Shown here: piece after piece, positions 1-10,636 of the stretch | Numbering within the stretch: the first letter of the stretch is position 1 | Layout of the letters: every line of letters starts with the position of its first letter | From: Acanthaster planci | Lineage: Eukaryota > Echinodermata > Asteroidea > Valvatida > Acanthasteridae | Length of the DNA: 40,244 bases | Assembly (NCBI RefSeq): GCF_001949145.1 | Contig: NW_019091395.1 | Location: 1,809,064 to 1,849,307, forward strand | Direction of reading: 5' to 3' | Translations under genes and position numbers: made by a program | The notes under the pieces: model-generated | The model's database searches: none | What the model saw: only the letters and a program-made list of their open reading frames with translations | What the model was told of the DNA's origin: nothing

Positions 1-129
1 AGCTCCAAATGGCACACAGTTCTTACCCACCATCCTAGCTCCAAATGGCACACAGTTCTTACCCACTATTCCAGCCCCAAATGGCACACAGTTCTTACCC
101 ACTATCCCAGCCCCAAATGGCACACAGTG
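1..129. repeat. 36-bp tandem repeat, 3.6 copies, cut by window start
   Basis: Units begin at 1, 37, 73 and 109. Each has the core AATGGCACACAGTTCTTACC with a few substitutions between copies. The last unit stops after about 21 bases. The array probably continues to the left of the window. An inverted copy of part of the unit (TGGGTAAGAACT, the reverse complement of bases 18-29) lies at 182-193. It is intronic or flanking DNA with no coding sign. Confidence 0.9.
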
Positions 130-1026
130 TTCAGTCATTAGTGGGCCATATGAATTTTACAATACTCACCAATGCACACAATGGGTAAGAACTATTTCAC
201 AAAGATGTGCGCAGGAATTTTGAATGTGTTCAAAATATCTGCCGACTGTCGCCATTCTGGCTTTCTTGTCTCAAAATAGTCCCAAAGCCTTCGCAAGTGT
301 CGTGCTACGGGCATCAAACCATCTGAAAAATGTTGCCAGCTTTCGTCAACTGAAAAAAAGTGGCTTGAACCTCGGGCTGGTCCTAGAAGGCTTTGGGGTG
401 GTCAGAGAAAACCCAGGCCTTGAGCCATGGCTGGTCTTGATTGAAGGTCTATCCAGGGGTCCTGCATGCCCAGCTTCTCCAGAGGCTGGATACTTACTGA
501 TGCTGACCTTGGTTTTGCTGGGGGGGGGAGGTGTTTATACTAGGTGGTCGGAGGCTATGCAATGTGATTCTCTCTACGGGATAGTTGCTTGCATGACAGT
601 CTCTATAGAGTCATAGTCCCTTCACATAAGTTTGCTGATGGTGCCTAACCATCTCATAACCATGGCACAATTGTCATGAGAAGGTTGGATGAATGTCTTG
701 CAATTTTTGCCAAATTTGTAACACAAAATTGACCATAAGTTGACCGAAAGTCACAGTGAAATTCCAGTGACCACAAGATATTTGCATGAACATCTCAGAA
801 ATTTCCAAACATGTAAAAGTAGCAGCTTCTCTCTGGTAAAAGTGCCATGAGCCCAGTCTACCAAGCTCACCAAAGTTGCCAACTCAGGAGTGAAACCACC
901 TTTATGTTTAAGAACATATCTGTGTTGTTTTTCAAAACATGGTACATGCATTTTTTTGCATGGCATTTACTTTGTGGCATACATTCAGTGATTAACATTA
1001 CTAACAGACATATTTGGATAATGCAG
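130..1026 (+). other. Intron sequence upstream of the first visible MADD exon
   Basis: AT-rich sequence without a recognisable gene. The open frame at 224-616 is not supported by any domain, and its codons do not resemble the exons. The 3' end carries a perfect TACTAAC branch-point consensus at 999-1005, 22 bases before the exon, followed by the acceptor ending at 1026. The pyrimidine tract is weak, so the branch site may matter more than usual here. Confidence 0.6.
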
Positions 1027-1167
1027 GTTCACCAACATCAGACCTACATGAGTACAGCCCCAGTGTGCGTTCAGACCCTGGACCGTATCGAGGCAGCAGT
1101 GTTACTCAAACTAACTCGATGGGGTTACCACTTAGAAAAAAGAAAGCAGCATCTCCATTTCCTAGAG
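1027..1167 (+). CDS. MADD: MADD exon (post-DENN linker), phase 1-1, 141 nt
   Basis: Internal exon of the MADD/Rab3-GEF ortholog. The acceptor is TAATGCAG and the donor is CCTAGAG followed by GTAAAG. It enters and leaves in phase 1 and encodes 47 residues, including GPYRGSSVTQ and GLPLRKKKAASPFPR. The last motif resembles the basic PLR..KAASP stretch that precedes the 'LV.(K/R)SSLIKH' motif in vertebrate MADD. This is a low-complexity Ser/Pro/Arg linker between the DENN module and the conserved C-terminal half. It has no catalytic residues and is a likely target for phosphorylation or alternative splicing. Because the length is a multiple of three with equal phases, skipping it would keep the frame. 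The exon call rests on splice signals and on frame continuity with the next exon. Confidence 0.8.
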
Positions 1168-2652
1168 GTAAAGGTCTTCTGGAAGTCAATGTCAGTTTTA
1201 TTGACTTGCTCCCTACACTGTGCTTCATTGCATCAGTAAATTTGTGCTGTCTGTATACTGTCTGTACTTCAGTCTTAAGCATGTGGCACATCTTTCTGAT
1301 CTTGACCAGTTCACTTGCTCAATATAACGTGCACACATACATGTACATATACCTCTGTCTGGTCACAATAATTAGTTATGTGATGACCAGTCGCTGGATG
1401 CTTCTTGGAATGCCATTTTAAGTGATATGACTTCCGTCATGAATCTTACTGGTCAATACAAATTTCATCAAATTTGCTGAAACTATATACATGTATGGTC
1501 AGGTTGGTCCCATTTTTAGTGTACACTCCCCAATTTTCTTGTCCATTGTCCTGATGATTCACTGAACCAGTAAATTGGGAAAGGTAAGTGATGCGGATTT
1601 TCCAACATTCAGTATCTACTCACTCTAAGCCCCTTTCCAATTTCTTCGTGTAACCACCTGCTTGCGCAACTCTTGCCAACTTTCAGTTATTGTACTAGTA
1701 CATCTACCTGTGTACATCTACTTATATGTGAATGGTGCATGATTTTATGAGCTGAACTTCTCTTTAGGCTCCAGATATCGGTTGCCATATTGTTGCTAAA
1801 TGGTGAATAGTTACAACCTAGCTATTATCCTGAACAGATGGCAACAAAAGCTTTCATTTAGCACTACTCAAAAGTAAAAACTGTACTTGCAACAGTGTGT
1901 ATTTAGCCATGCCATCCAATTAACTTTGGCTATTTAACCCTAAAAAGAGCCAGGGTTTTTGGACCTTTTTCTCAGCTGGGGAGGAGGAATTGACCCCCCC
2001 CCCACACACACACACACATAAGATCTGAGCTGTTACTTGCCCAATCATTTCGAAACCTAACATGAATATGTAAAGACTTTTATTATCAGCACAAATTTTA
2101 AGTTTTTAAGTTATTCTGACATTGAGTTTAACGTTTTGGTCATTTGAAGTTCATGGCCTCAGACATGTCTGCCTGTGTGCATTGAATCAGTGGTCAGAGT
2201 ATGTTCTCTGTCCCAAAATAAAAGTACATTGTGCAATAACAGCATGTCTGATCTTCAAAAAGTTGGAATCAAAATGACTGCAAGATGTTGCTGAAAAATT
2301 CCTTGAAGCTTGGCACATGAAAAATGCACTGCAACATTATTGGAGAAAATGTTGCCCCCCTCTCCCCCTCTTTTAGGTTTAAAATTTGGCAGCTGTAACC
2401 TTGCTGTTGTCCCAGTGGTTGGGTATGTACCTCCATACACCTTTATAAAAAGGACTTAATCTCACTGCATTATACTTTGGCAGCTGAGCATAGTAAATCT
2501 CTGTGAATTTCACACCATCTTATGTGCATAAACTTGTAGTATATGTTCTGCTGTTTAAAGGAATCAATGAAAAACAGTACCAAGTGGGTGGTATTTAAGT
2601 GATAGTAATTACATGTATGGCACTCAAATACATCCAAAACTCTTTTTCCTAG
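1168..2652 (+). other. Intron, with a short C/CA low-complexity tract
   Basis: About 1.5 kb between two MADD exons (phase 1). It contains a C-run leading into a (CA)n tract near 1996-2020 and a few TACATGTA octamers (1338, 1488, 2610). The pyrimidine tract CTCTTTTTCCTAG lies before the next exon. I see no gene or transposon in it. Confidence 0.6.
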
Positions 2653-2761
2653 ATACTCGCCGTTCATTAGTGGAGCGTTCTTCACTTATAAAACACAGCT
2701 CTACTAAGAAACCAGATAAGGATCGGAAAAGACTGTCCATTTCAGAAGATAGACCTAATAG
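2653..2761 (+). CDS. MADD: MADD exon with the 'LVERSSLIKHS' motif
   Basis: Internal exon of 109 nt, entering in phase 1 and leaving in phase 2. It follows the strong acceptor TTTTTCCTAG and precedes the donor AATAG|GTATGT. The peptide contains RRSLVERSSLIKHS followed by a charged run (KKPDKDRKRLSISEDRPN). Vertebrate MADD has a recognisable 'ALVQKSSLIKHS' followed by a basic Ser/Pro segment at the same position, just before the helical 'FLKEV...GWLN' block. That match anchors the gene identity together with the downstream exons. The charged region is probably disordered and carries an R-x-S type site (RLSIS). It splices in frame either to the 30-nt microexon or directly to the exon at 15215. 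Confidence 0.92.
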
Positions 2762-4070
2762 GTATGTATGTGTTTAGGGATTAATAGGCCTTACCAATCA
2801 AGAGAATGTTCACCTTCAATGGCAGTTGGTTTAAAGAGTTTGCTGTTACATACATGTACACTGTATGCAAATACAATTCATTTCTATTCCCCTGTTGTTT
2901 TTCATATTCAAGCATGAACTGTATTGCATGTTAAGTTTCCTTTTATTTTTGTTTAAAATAGAATAATGGTCCCAACTTTTGAAGAAGACAATTTTTGAGG
3001 GACTGTCATAACGTGAGGAGTGTCAGTTCTGATATCATTATGTCTTTTTGACAGTGTACAGCAGTAGTAAACAGGAATGCATGAGCACTCTTAATTACTC
3101 TTTGTGGGGTGGGGGTTCACTGGTATATGTACATGTATGTAATTTGGCACAGAGTAATGCTTAGCTGAATCTTCAAACACCTGCAGCATCTTTATATGGA
3201 CACTGACTACTTGACACACGATGTTAGCAGTGGCATTTAATCTATCTGCCATGTCTCTTAACTACCCTTGGGAAGGGAGGGTATTGTGACCAGTATCCAT
3301 AGCATACATGCTCAGCAATCTAAACTAGACTACCATGTTTTGGGTCACTATATGTATTAACTTTAACAACCACTAGGGCCCAATTTGACAGAGCTACTTA
3401 ACACGGAACAGAAAAATTGGTCTTACTACATCAGCACAATTTTTCTAACTGTAAGCACTGTATCATGTCATTGCTTAGTGTGGTTGTGCTCATGGTTGCA
3501 AGCGCATGGAGATTTCCACTGTTTTGTCACTATGTTAAGCAAATTTTTCCTCCAAGGTACGTTTGTGCCGTGCCCTACATGACTACTTGCAATGCTTACG
3601 GTCTCTGTGAAATACGTGGAACCTCTGTTGGTATGAAATTGGGTACTACTACTTAGTAGCATCTTGAAATTGAACTCTGATGATGCTTTCATCAAGTGCC
3701 CTACATAAGTGCCCGTCAGACACTCTGTTTCATCGGTGCATACATGTATATGTATGTGCCATGATGTGTGACTAGCTGTAGTTTATAAATGTCAAAGTCG
3801 AAAGATTTTGTTTGGTTTTTGCAGCAGGCCTTAACCCCAGCCATCAAAGCAAAATTTTGGAGCCTTTTAATATGAATATTCCACAGGGATATTCAGTTAA
3901 AATTTAAGACCTGAAAATCAGGGTAATTTAGCAAAACATATACTTTGTATGAGATTCAATCAAAATGACAAAGGAAATTTCATAGTTCAAAGTACTTAAA
4001 ATTACAACTTTAATGATTTACATTTTGTGAAATGCATAACTACGCTTAAACATTTGTATTTTCTTTTCAG
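2762..4070 (+). other. Intron before the microexon
   Basis: 1.3 kb of AT-rich intron with no gene or recognisable transposon. It contains TACATGTA octamers at 2851, 3130 and 3741. It ends in a strong pyrimidine tract (TTTTCTTTTCAG) at the microexon. Confidence 0.6.
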
Positions 4071-4100
4071 CAAGAATGATCGATCATTGAAGACATTAAT
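4071..4100 (+). CDS. MADD: Candidate 30-nt MADD microexon, phase 2-2
   Basis: Not a long open frame; it was found from splice signals and phase. The strong acceptor GTATTTTCTTTTCAG is followed by 30 bases and the donor GTGAGC. The upstream exon ends in phase 2 (AG) and the next exon begins by completing a phase-2 codon (C). This 30-nt piece fits between them without a stop and adds ten residues (KNDRSLKTLI after the shared Ser). Skipping it joins the neighbours in frame to give ...RPN-S-DDQLF. A TGCATG, the RBFOX-type element, lies at 4187-4192, 87 bases downstream of the donor, where such sites usually favour inclusion. MADD in vertebrates is known for many splice isoforms. Inclusion is inferred; transcript data would settle it. 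Confidence 0.65.
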
Positions 4101-4900
4101 GTGAGCATTTAAATTATTATAAATGTATTCATATTTTGTCAAGCATACTCTCTTCTTAGCCTTGCCTCCACAACTACGCGTGTCATTGCATGAAAGTGCA
4201 TTATGCACGTACATGTACAAGCTTTATAGGGTGTGCTTGTTATCATACACTTGTTTTGTTCATTTTGCTTTACTTGAAAATATTTCAGCTTCATTCACGT
4301 TTGTTCATTATTTGAATTCAACTGTCATATGCTGTTTGAAAAAAAAGTAACATTCATTGTACGTTTTGCTAGCACCCATAATGTCATAAGTACAGAATTT
4401 TTTTACTATTGATAAGTGTGGCCAGGCATCAAACTTTGTTATCAGACTTACTAAGGTGTATTTTAGTTTGTATTGCTGAATAGAGAGGTACACTGCATTC
4501 AGAAATATGTGACCTGCTTAGGCATAATGAGTAATAACCCCTGAGTCCACTGTGCTCATCCTACCCAAACAGTTGTTTCATTTACAAGTTCATTTGTGCC
4601 TTATTTTATTCGCTGAAAACTTAATCATTGAATTGTAATGCACCCTCTATTACCACAATGCGTAGCAGTGCCACTGCCCTGTTTGTCCTTTTTCTAGAAA
4701 GTGCTATCGATATTGTCCCTAGGCATTTTTGATTTGTCAAGTTTCTTTTCTGTGGTTTTGGATATACATGTATATTGTCTGTGAATGTGTATGCTATTTA
4801 TGGTTTTTGTGTGGTATTTTTCTTTTTCTTTGTATATAGGCTTGTGGGTTGCTGTCATTGATTGATTATACATAGGTCGTATCATCTAGCAATATCATAT
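4101..4900 (+). other. Start of the 11.1-kb intron; no gene
   Basis: AT-rich intron with a TGCATG at 4187-4192 and TACATGTA at 4210 and 4765. No repeat or coding sequence is recognised before composition changes near 4.9 kb. Confidence 0.5.
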
Positions 4901-5351
4901 ATGGTCAACCAGGTGACTTGGGACGGTTGAGGGCTTAACACATTCAGCGTTTCTCAGCCCTCCGCCTAGACTGACAGGAGTTAGTCAACAGTAGGATCGA
5001 GGTATTAAGGTTCAAAGCCATTATTTGTGATTACTGTGCTAATGACCGCCCCGTTATCTGGTTAGAACCAATGTCGGCCAACAAACACGCACAGGGAACT
5101 GAGCTGCAATGCATGCGATCAGAATGCTCAGCTCCCCTAGTGTGTGCTTGCTACCAGGATAATGAATGACAGGATGCTCGGGCTGTCCCAGTGAATGCGC
5201 CCAGGCCATTTTCACCCTTCCTGTTTTTTCCTTGATGCTATCCTGGAAGAACGCTCCTGAACCTCCCACCACTGTGGCTCAGCCCACACAACCTCCACCC
5301 AAACGTGATCTTTAGCTTTACCGTTCTTCCACTGCTTCCACCCAGCCAGCC

Positions 5352-5640
5352 TTGTCGGCAAATTTTCCATATAATCTTCCATGCGTTAAAAGCGTAAAAA
5401 TTCCATGTCTTCTTCTGCTGGGTCATTTAGTAGGAAGCTTCGTTTATCCAAACACCATAACCCCTCTCCTGCATGTGAGCTGCAGCTCAACGGTCCTTCT
5501 GCCGCTAGTGCCAATTTAGCCTCATCTGCGTATTTTTCACAAATGCTCCCGTGCATAAGGAGTGTAACATGCTTCTTCCACTGGGCCATCTAGTAGGAAG
5601 TTGCATTCATCCAAATACCACACCGCCTCTTCCTCAGCTA
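5352..5640. repeat. Imperfect direct duplication with about 163-167 bp spacing
   Basis: The block around 5411-5465 (CTGGGTCATTTAGTAGGAAG at 5418) recurs at 5574-5630 (CTGGGCCATCTAGTAGGAAG at 5581), followed in both by a CATCCAAA/TATCCAAA and CACC pattern. The stretch near 5352-5395 also resembles 5519-5563. On the - strand the copies encode related short peptides (LDKRSFLLNDPAEED and LDECNFLLDGPVEEA). The spacing is not a multiple of three, so the copies are now in different frames. Confidence 0.65.
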
Positions 5641-6011
5641 TCGTTTTGGCTTTCAAGTCCCGCCGAGTCCTTATCTTTGCCATCCTGAACTTTCACCATC
5701 CAGTGCAGACACGCATTGGCTGTCAGCATGGGCTCGAATAACCCAGTGGACAATCTAGACATATCCGAACCCTCATGCGATCCCTCTCAGGAAGCTCAAT
5801 AGGACCTAGTCCACTCTTATTCCAATAATCAAGATTGATCTGCCGGGAAAGGAGAAATAGACTCCGCTGTTAGCTATATACAATCGGAGGCTCCTCGTCG
5901 TCTACTCCAGAAATATATGATTGTAGTCTTGGGTCAGCCACTCTAGCATCGTAGAATTTCTCCTGTGTGTGAAAAAAAATCCTGGCCCTCTCGACCATGC
6001 TGCAGTTGCTC

Positions 6012-6614
6012 TTAACCACTTGCTGCCGGGGGCAGTTATCAATGTTGATGATGCTGGTCTGGGATAATTACCATTTTTTTCTGTTTTCAAAATTCTTAAA
6101 AAATTCCTATCTTCATTTACTGGACTCTTTTATACAAACACGTGAAGGACTGTCTGGTGTCCACTCTAGCCTGACAGACAAAATCTGTTGACGCATGAGT
6201 ATTTCAGCAAGGCTTGCACCCTTGTAAAAAGAGCCCAGATTGTGTGGTGCTATATAACTGTCTTTTGTTCACGAACTTGGTTCAGGGAGTTGCTGACCTC
6301 TTTTCAATATGGGCCAGATTAGCATGCAGCAGTGCTGTGTGGCTCGTCGCTGCAGTGATGGAGCACTTTTGTCCCGGGTGGTAATCCGCTCGCTCTAAAT
6401 GCCCCAAACCGTGGTATACTATTTCAAAGCAAGGCTGGATTATCTCCACTTTCTAGAGTCAAAAAATGTCCGTAGTGCCCAGCAGCCTGGACTTTTGTTC
6501 CGAGTACGGTCTTTTGTTAAAAGGCCCTGTTCCCTTTGTCTGAGTTTGGAGACCCCGGCCACGCATATAAAGCATGTGTATCGGGATCCGGTATCCCCGG
6601 CACGAAATGGTTAA
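6012..6614. mobile_element. piggyBac-type MITE, TTAA target duplication, copy 1
   Basis: A 595-bp body lies between TTAA at 6012-6015 and TTAA at 6611-6614. The left end reads CCACTTGCTGCCGGGGG. The right end, reverse-complemented, reads CCATTTCGTGCCGGGGA. TTAA duplication with short inverted ends is the hallmark of the piggyBac superfamily. The body has no transposase. It aligns along its length with the second copy at 24652-25202, and its right end resembles the right end of the broken piggyBac at 12.6 kb (shared GGCCACG.ATATAA near the terminus). It is therefore best read as a non-autonomous relative. Confidence 0.82.
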
Positions 6615-8030
6615 GGAGGTGGACGAGAATGCCAACTCTCTCTTTGAGCAATTATCACTCATCTGCGGCCTCACTCTGTCTACTCATAGAGCACTGGCAG
6701 TCTTGTTTTCAGGAAGAACCTTCAGGATTCGACTGGCCATCCGGTCTATCAACATCCCAAGTGGTCTTCACCCAAATTGCATTAGTTGTTGCCGCTTACC
6801 TACACCAGTTAGTCATCCTAACTTTCTGATTTTTCTATGGCTAACTCAGTGTAGACAGTTTTCCAGACAAGGCTGCAGTTGACACTAGCCTTATGAGGTT
6901 GCCAGCCATCTGGAGGGAAAATCGAGATCTGTCCTAGCTCATGGCTTGATTTGTGTTGGTGCAGCTCTCCAACCCACCTGGGTCTCTTGCACACAAACAC
7001 AATGCCTCTTTGTCCTGATGATGAGCCTAGTGGACCTGGTACCTCTTCACCATCTTCATAAGGAGTCCCCTCCAGCTCACTTACTAATGTTCTTCCGGCT
7101 AAATGTGACCCAATCGACCTCCCAGTTTTCATAATGGATCTCGTTCAGTCACACCTCTGCTGGCAGCTGATACAGAACCATCTGGCGTACAACCTCCCTC
7201 TTCAAAGATGGGTCCGTATTACTGTTATTATGGTTTATTAAATACACTGTGTTTGTTGCCTGAAGGCTCAATTGCCTCAGTGTATACATATTAAAATTAA
7301 CAATAGGTGATGACTTTCTACAGATCTGTCCCAATGTTCATGGGGTACTTCCCTTCCTCACCTTTCAGGTCTCAGGGACAGGGATGCCTCAGTTATTAGG
7401 AAGTCTCTTCAACATTCTGGAACTCCAGGCAGCCTTCAATGCTGAACATCACTTCTGTACAACCATTAGGGTAAATCTGTCCTGTTTGATCAGACAAATT
7501 GTCCCCAAGGGTATTGGACTCTGGAATTGACCTGAAGGCATCCCATATCCCCACAGCCAACATTGCAACTCTTTTGCAGATGTATGCTCTCAGAGAAAGA
7601 TTCACCCAACGGAGTAGACTCTGCATCACCATGTGGCAAGTTAATCGAGGAATTTGACAGTTTATATATTGTCCTTTTGTTCATGATGGAGAATGTTCAG
7701 CTGCTGATGTTGTGCGCCAGGTTCCTTCACCTACAAACCTGGGCCACAGACGTCTTGCATTTCGGCTGGGAAGGGTCACTTGCCTATGCGCCTACTCTTC
7801 ATCCCAGCAGTTCTGTCTGAGTCATTCGGTAGCATTGTTATGGTCGTTTCTTCACTCTATTTTGGCTTCACCAGCCCTAGTGCCCCAATAAAGCAGGCTG
7901 CTAGTATAATTCTACACGAACAGCTTTCTACGTTATGGTGTGTTGGTCGTCATGCGACTCCAACCGAGACAGCTGTAACCGCAGTAGCCAACTTTCTTTC
8001 TTGTACCCACCTTACCTGAAACTACAGTTC

Positions 8031-8540
8031 GCTTTCATTCGCAACTATCATTTTTTCATCATAACTGCCTACAGTAGTTGTCCCTGATGGTTCCTCTTCC
8101 TTGGACAACACTTCCCTCAGGACGTGTTCTCCTTTTGGCATGTTCAGTGCATGTATATACGAGTTAGGCTGCAGTAAAAGTATATTTGTACGCAGATTGG
8201 ATAGTTGAAGTGTACATCTTGTATCCAAGTAAACAATGCAGACTTAGCACAACATTTGCATATCTGGAAACCAATCAAGAGGCTTGATTTTTCTTGTGTT
8301 GTTTCATACTGATCCAAGCTACTGTAGGTATGTAGGAACCAATCATGTAACGTAATTGGCTTTTTCACAACTTTGGGAAAAAGGTATTCTTTTTTGTTTT
8401 GTTTTTTTCCTTCCTCTTCCTGTTCTGACCTAAAGCCCATTTGTTTGTGCACATTTCTTCCACCATCCACTTTGGTCCTTTTGCAACTTCTGATCTTAAT
8501 CAAACTGACATCATTGAACAACCTTTGTTCAAAGATGTGT
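8031..8540. other. Intron spacer; no gene recognised
   Basis: AT-rich sequence between the GC-richer segment and the satellite-like array. A T-rich tract lies near 8385-8410. The 125-residue - strand frame at 8144-8521 has no recognisable domain and is composed of low-information codons. Confidence 0.4.
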
Positions 8541-10630
8541 CTAGAACAATGACGTCATGATGACGTCATCAAGTGATTTTTTATTGAATTTTCAATATTT
8601 ATTTTAGCCCATTGACTTTGTACACATATTCAAGGCTTCATTTTGGTAACTTGACTATCTTTGATCCTCATCAAAGTTACACCAAACACAAACCTTAAGG
8701 CAAAGAAAATACTAAAATAATTACGTCTTGATGACATCACCAAGTTATTTATTATAGATTTTTAAATGTATATTTCAGCTCATTGACTTTGTGCACGTTT
8801 TCAAGGCACAATTTACGTTACTTGGCAATCTCCATTCGTCATCAAAGTTACAGCCGGCAAAGACCATGATTCAAAATCATTGGCTAATTTATGACGTGAT
8901 GATGATGTCATCCCCTTATTTTATATTGATTTTTGAATATTCGATTTTTTCCCATAGGTTTTTTACACATTTTTCTAATTGACACTAGTGAACGAGTTGT
9001 CTTTTACTTCGGATCAAGATTACTATAAGAACGAAAGCGTGTATTTTCCAGTCTGTTATTTGCTTTAAAATATGCCTGAAGCAAGATTTATTGAAAACGA
9101 ATGACAACATGATGATGTCATCACTTTCTTTTGTATTGATTTTTGAATATTTCATTTTTCCCCTTAGGTTTTGTACACGGTTTTCTAATTAACACTAGTG
9201 AACAAGTAGTCCTTTACTTCCTCTCAAGATTACTATAAGAACGAAAGAGAAATCAGTTATTTCCCAGTCAGTTATTTGATTTGAAATATGCCTCAGAGTC
9301 TGAATATGAAGTAATATTTCATAAAAATTGTTCAGTTTAGGCGCAAATCAAGTAACTCGAAGTTACAGGAGCAGTGTTTCTGCGAACAAGTTTATGGCCC
9401 ATTGACTTTGTACATGTTTTCGAGCCACAATTTTGGTAGCTTTGCGATGTTTGATCGTTGACAAAGTGATAGGCAACAAAGACCTTGATGCAAAATTTAT
9501 TGAAAATGAATGACGTCATGATGACGTCATCACCTTATTTTGTATTGATTTTTGAATATTTCATTTTTCCCGTAAGTTTTGTACACATTTCTTGACTTGG
9601 CATGAAATTTGTAAACTTCAAAGCCTTTTATCTGCTAAAGGACATGTCCTATCTAGTTCAAATTTTGCAGATAACTAGAAAGGAAAGTGTTATAGACGAA
9701 TGTAGACCTCCTGTGCTGATGACGCCATCAGGGAATAGTCATGTGACGTTAAAGGCGCCCTCTTTAGGGCCCTTTATCTCCTGAAGTAGATTTCCCATCA
9801 GGTTCAAATCTTGCAGATATCTTGAAAAGAGAGTGCTTTATAGAAATATTAACCTCATGTGATGATGACATCATCAGGAGACAAGTCATGTGAAATTAAA
9901 GGTGCAACCTTTAAGGCTCTATATCTCCTAAAGTACATGTCTGATCGGGTTCTAATCCTGCAGATATCTTGATAACTCACTGCTTTCGAGGAATATGGAA
10001 CTTATGTGATGATGATGTCATCAGGAGATACATGTACGTCACGTGACATCAAAAGTGCACTCTTTAAAGCCTTCTATCTCGTGAAGTACATGTCCAATCC
10101 GGTTAAAATCTTGCAGATATCTTGAAAAGGGAGTGCTCTTGAGGAATATGTACCTGATGTGATGATGACGTCATTGATGTGGAGTCAAATAATATTTTTT
10201 TTAAAGGATGTTATTTCCTGAAGTACATGCCTGATATTCTTTTGAAACCTTGGATCCAAATGGTAATAATGACAGATTTACGCTATCACATTTGTGCAGT
10301 AGATTGATTGTTCAACTGAAGAAAGGGATGCGAAAAAGCCCTTTGTTCTGTTGGCAAACAGGGAGGGGGCTTTTTCACAGTTTACAAAAAAGACATTCTT
10401 TTTTTCATGATTCTTTTTTTTTTTTTTTCGCGGTTTGCAAAAAAGGCGTTCTTTTTGTCAAGATTATTATTTTTTTCTTCTTCCCATTCCTTTGTACACA
10501 GTTTTTCTTCGCAGTACTTTAGTTCATTTTCAAGGTTCAATTCTCATCTAAGTTGCTTCAAGCAAAGACCCTATGGCAAAGATGTCCCGCGAAGCATGAT
10601 GTCATCAAGTGATTTATTGATTTTTCAATA
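8540..10630. repeat. Satellite-like array with TGACGTCA palindromes, left block
   Basis: Diverged repeats fall into two monomer types. Type A (about 170 bp or longer, 8.54-9.6 kb and again about 10.5-10.63 kb) carries 'CATTGACTTTGTACAC', 'TCATCAAAGTTACA' and 'TTATTGATTTTTGAATATT'. Type B (about 137-153 bp, 9.72-10.23 kb) carries 'ATCTCCTGAAGTA', 'TTGCAGATATCTTGAAAAG' and 'GATGATGACGTCATCAGGAGA'. Almost every unit has a TGACGTCA-like palindrome, sometimes twice in a row (8551, 9511). A short duplicated A/T-rich piece (10379-10403 and 10433-10457) and a 10-bp inverted repeat (10332-10341 with 10367-10376) lie in 10.3-10.46 kb. Confidence 0.75.
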
Positions 10631-10636
10631 TTGTCA

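Larger units (their letters stand above)
4900..8030. other. GC-richer, repeat-like inserted segment of unknown family
   Basis: This stretch is visibly richer in C and G than the flanking intron. It carries many short open pieces on the - strand, all interrupted by stops. I could not match them to a domain. It includes an internal partial duplication (about 5352-5640) and a complete TTAA-flanked MITE (6012-6614) inserted into it. Short - strand frames at 6818-7132 and 7396-7632 look like decayed coding sequence rather than random intron, but no catalytic motif is seen. The best reading is an old mobile element or processed insertion of unidentified type, lying entirely within a MADD intron. 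Confidence 0.4.

Noticed and set aside
224-616. 130-residue + strand open frame upstream of the first MADD exon
   Set aside because: No recognisable domain and no splice-supported join to the MADD frame; it reads like intron with a chance open frame.
6818-7132. 104-residue - strand open frame as a host gene
   Set aside because: No domain is recognisable and stops interrupt both sides; treated as part of the unidentified repeat-like segment.
8144-8521. 125-residue - strand open frame
   Set aside because: Low-complexity sequence translated from a T-rich tract; no domain or splice support.
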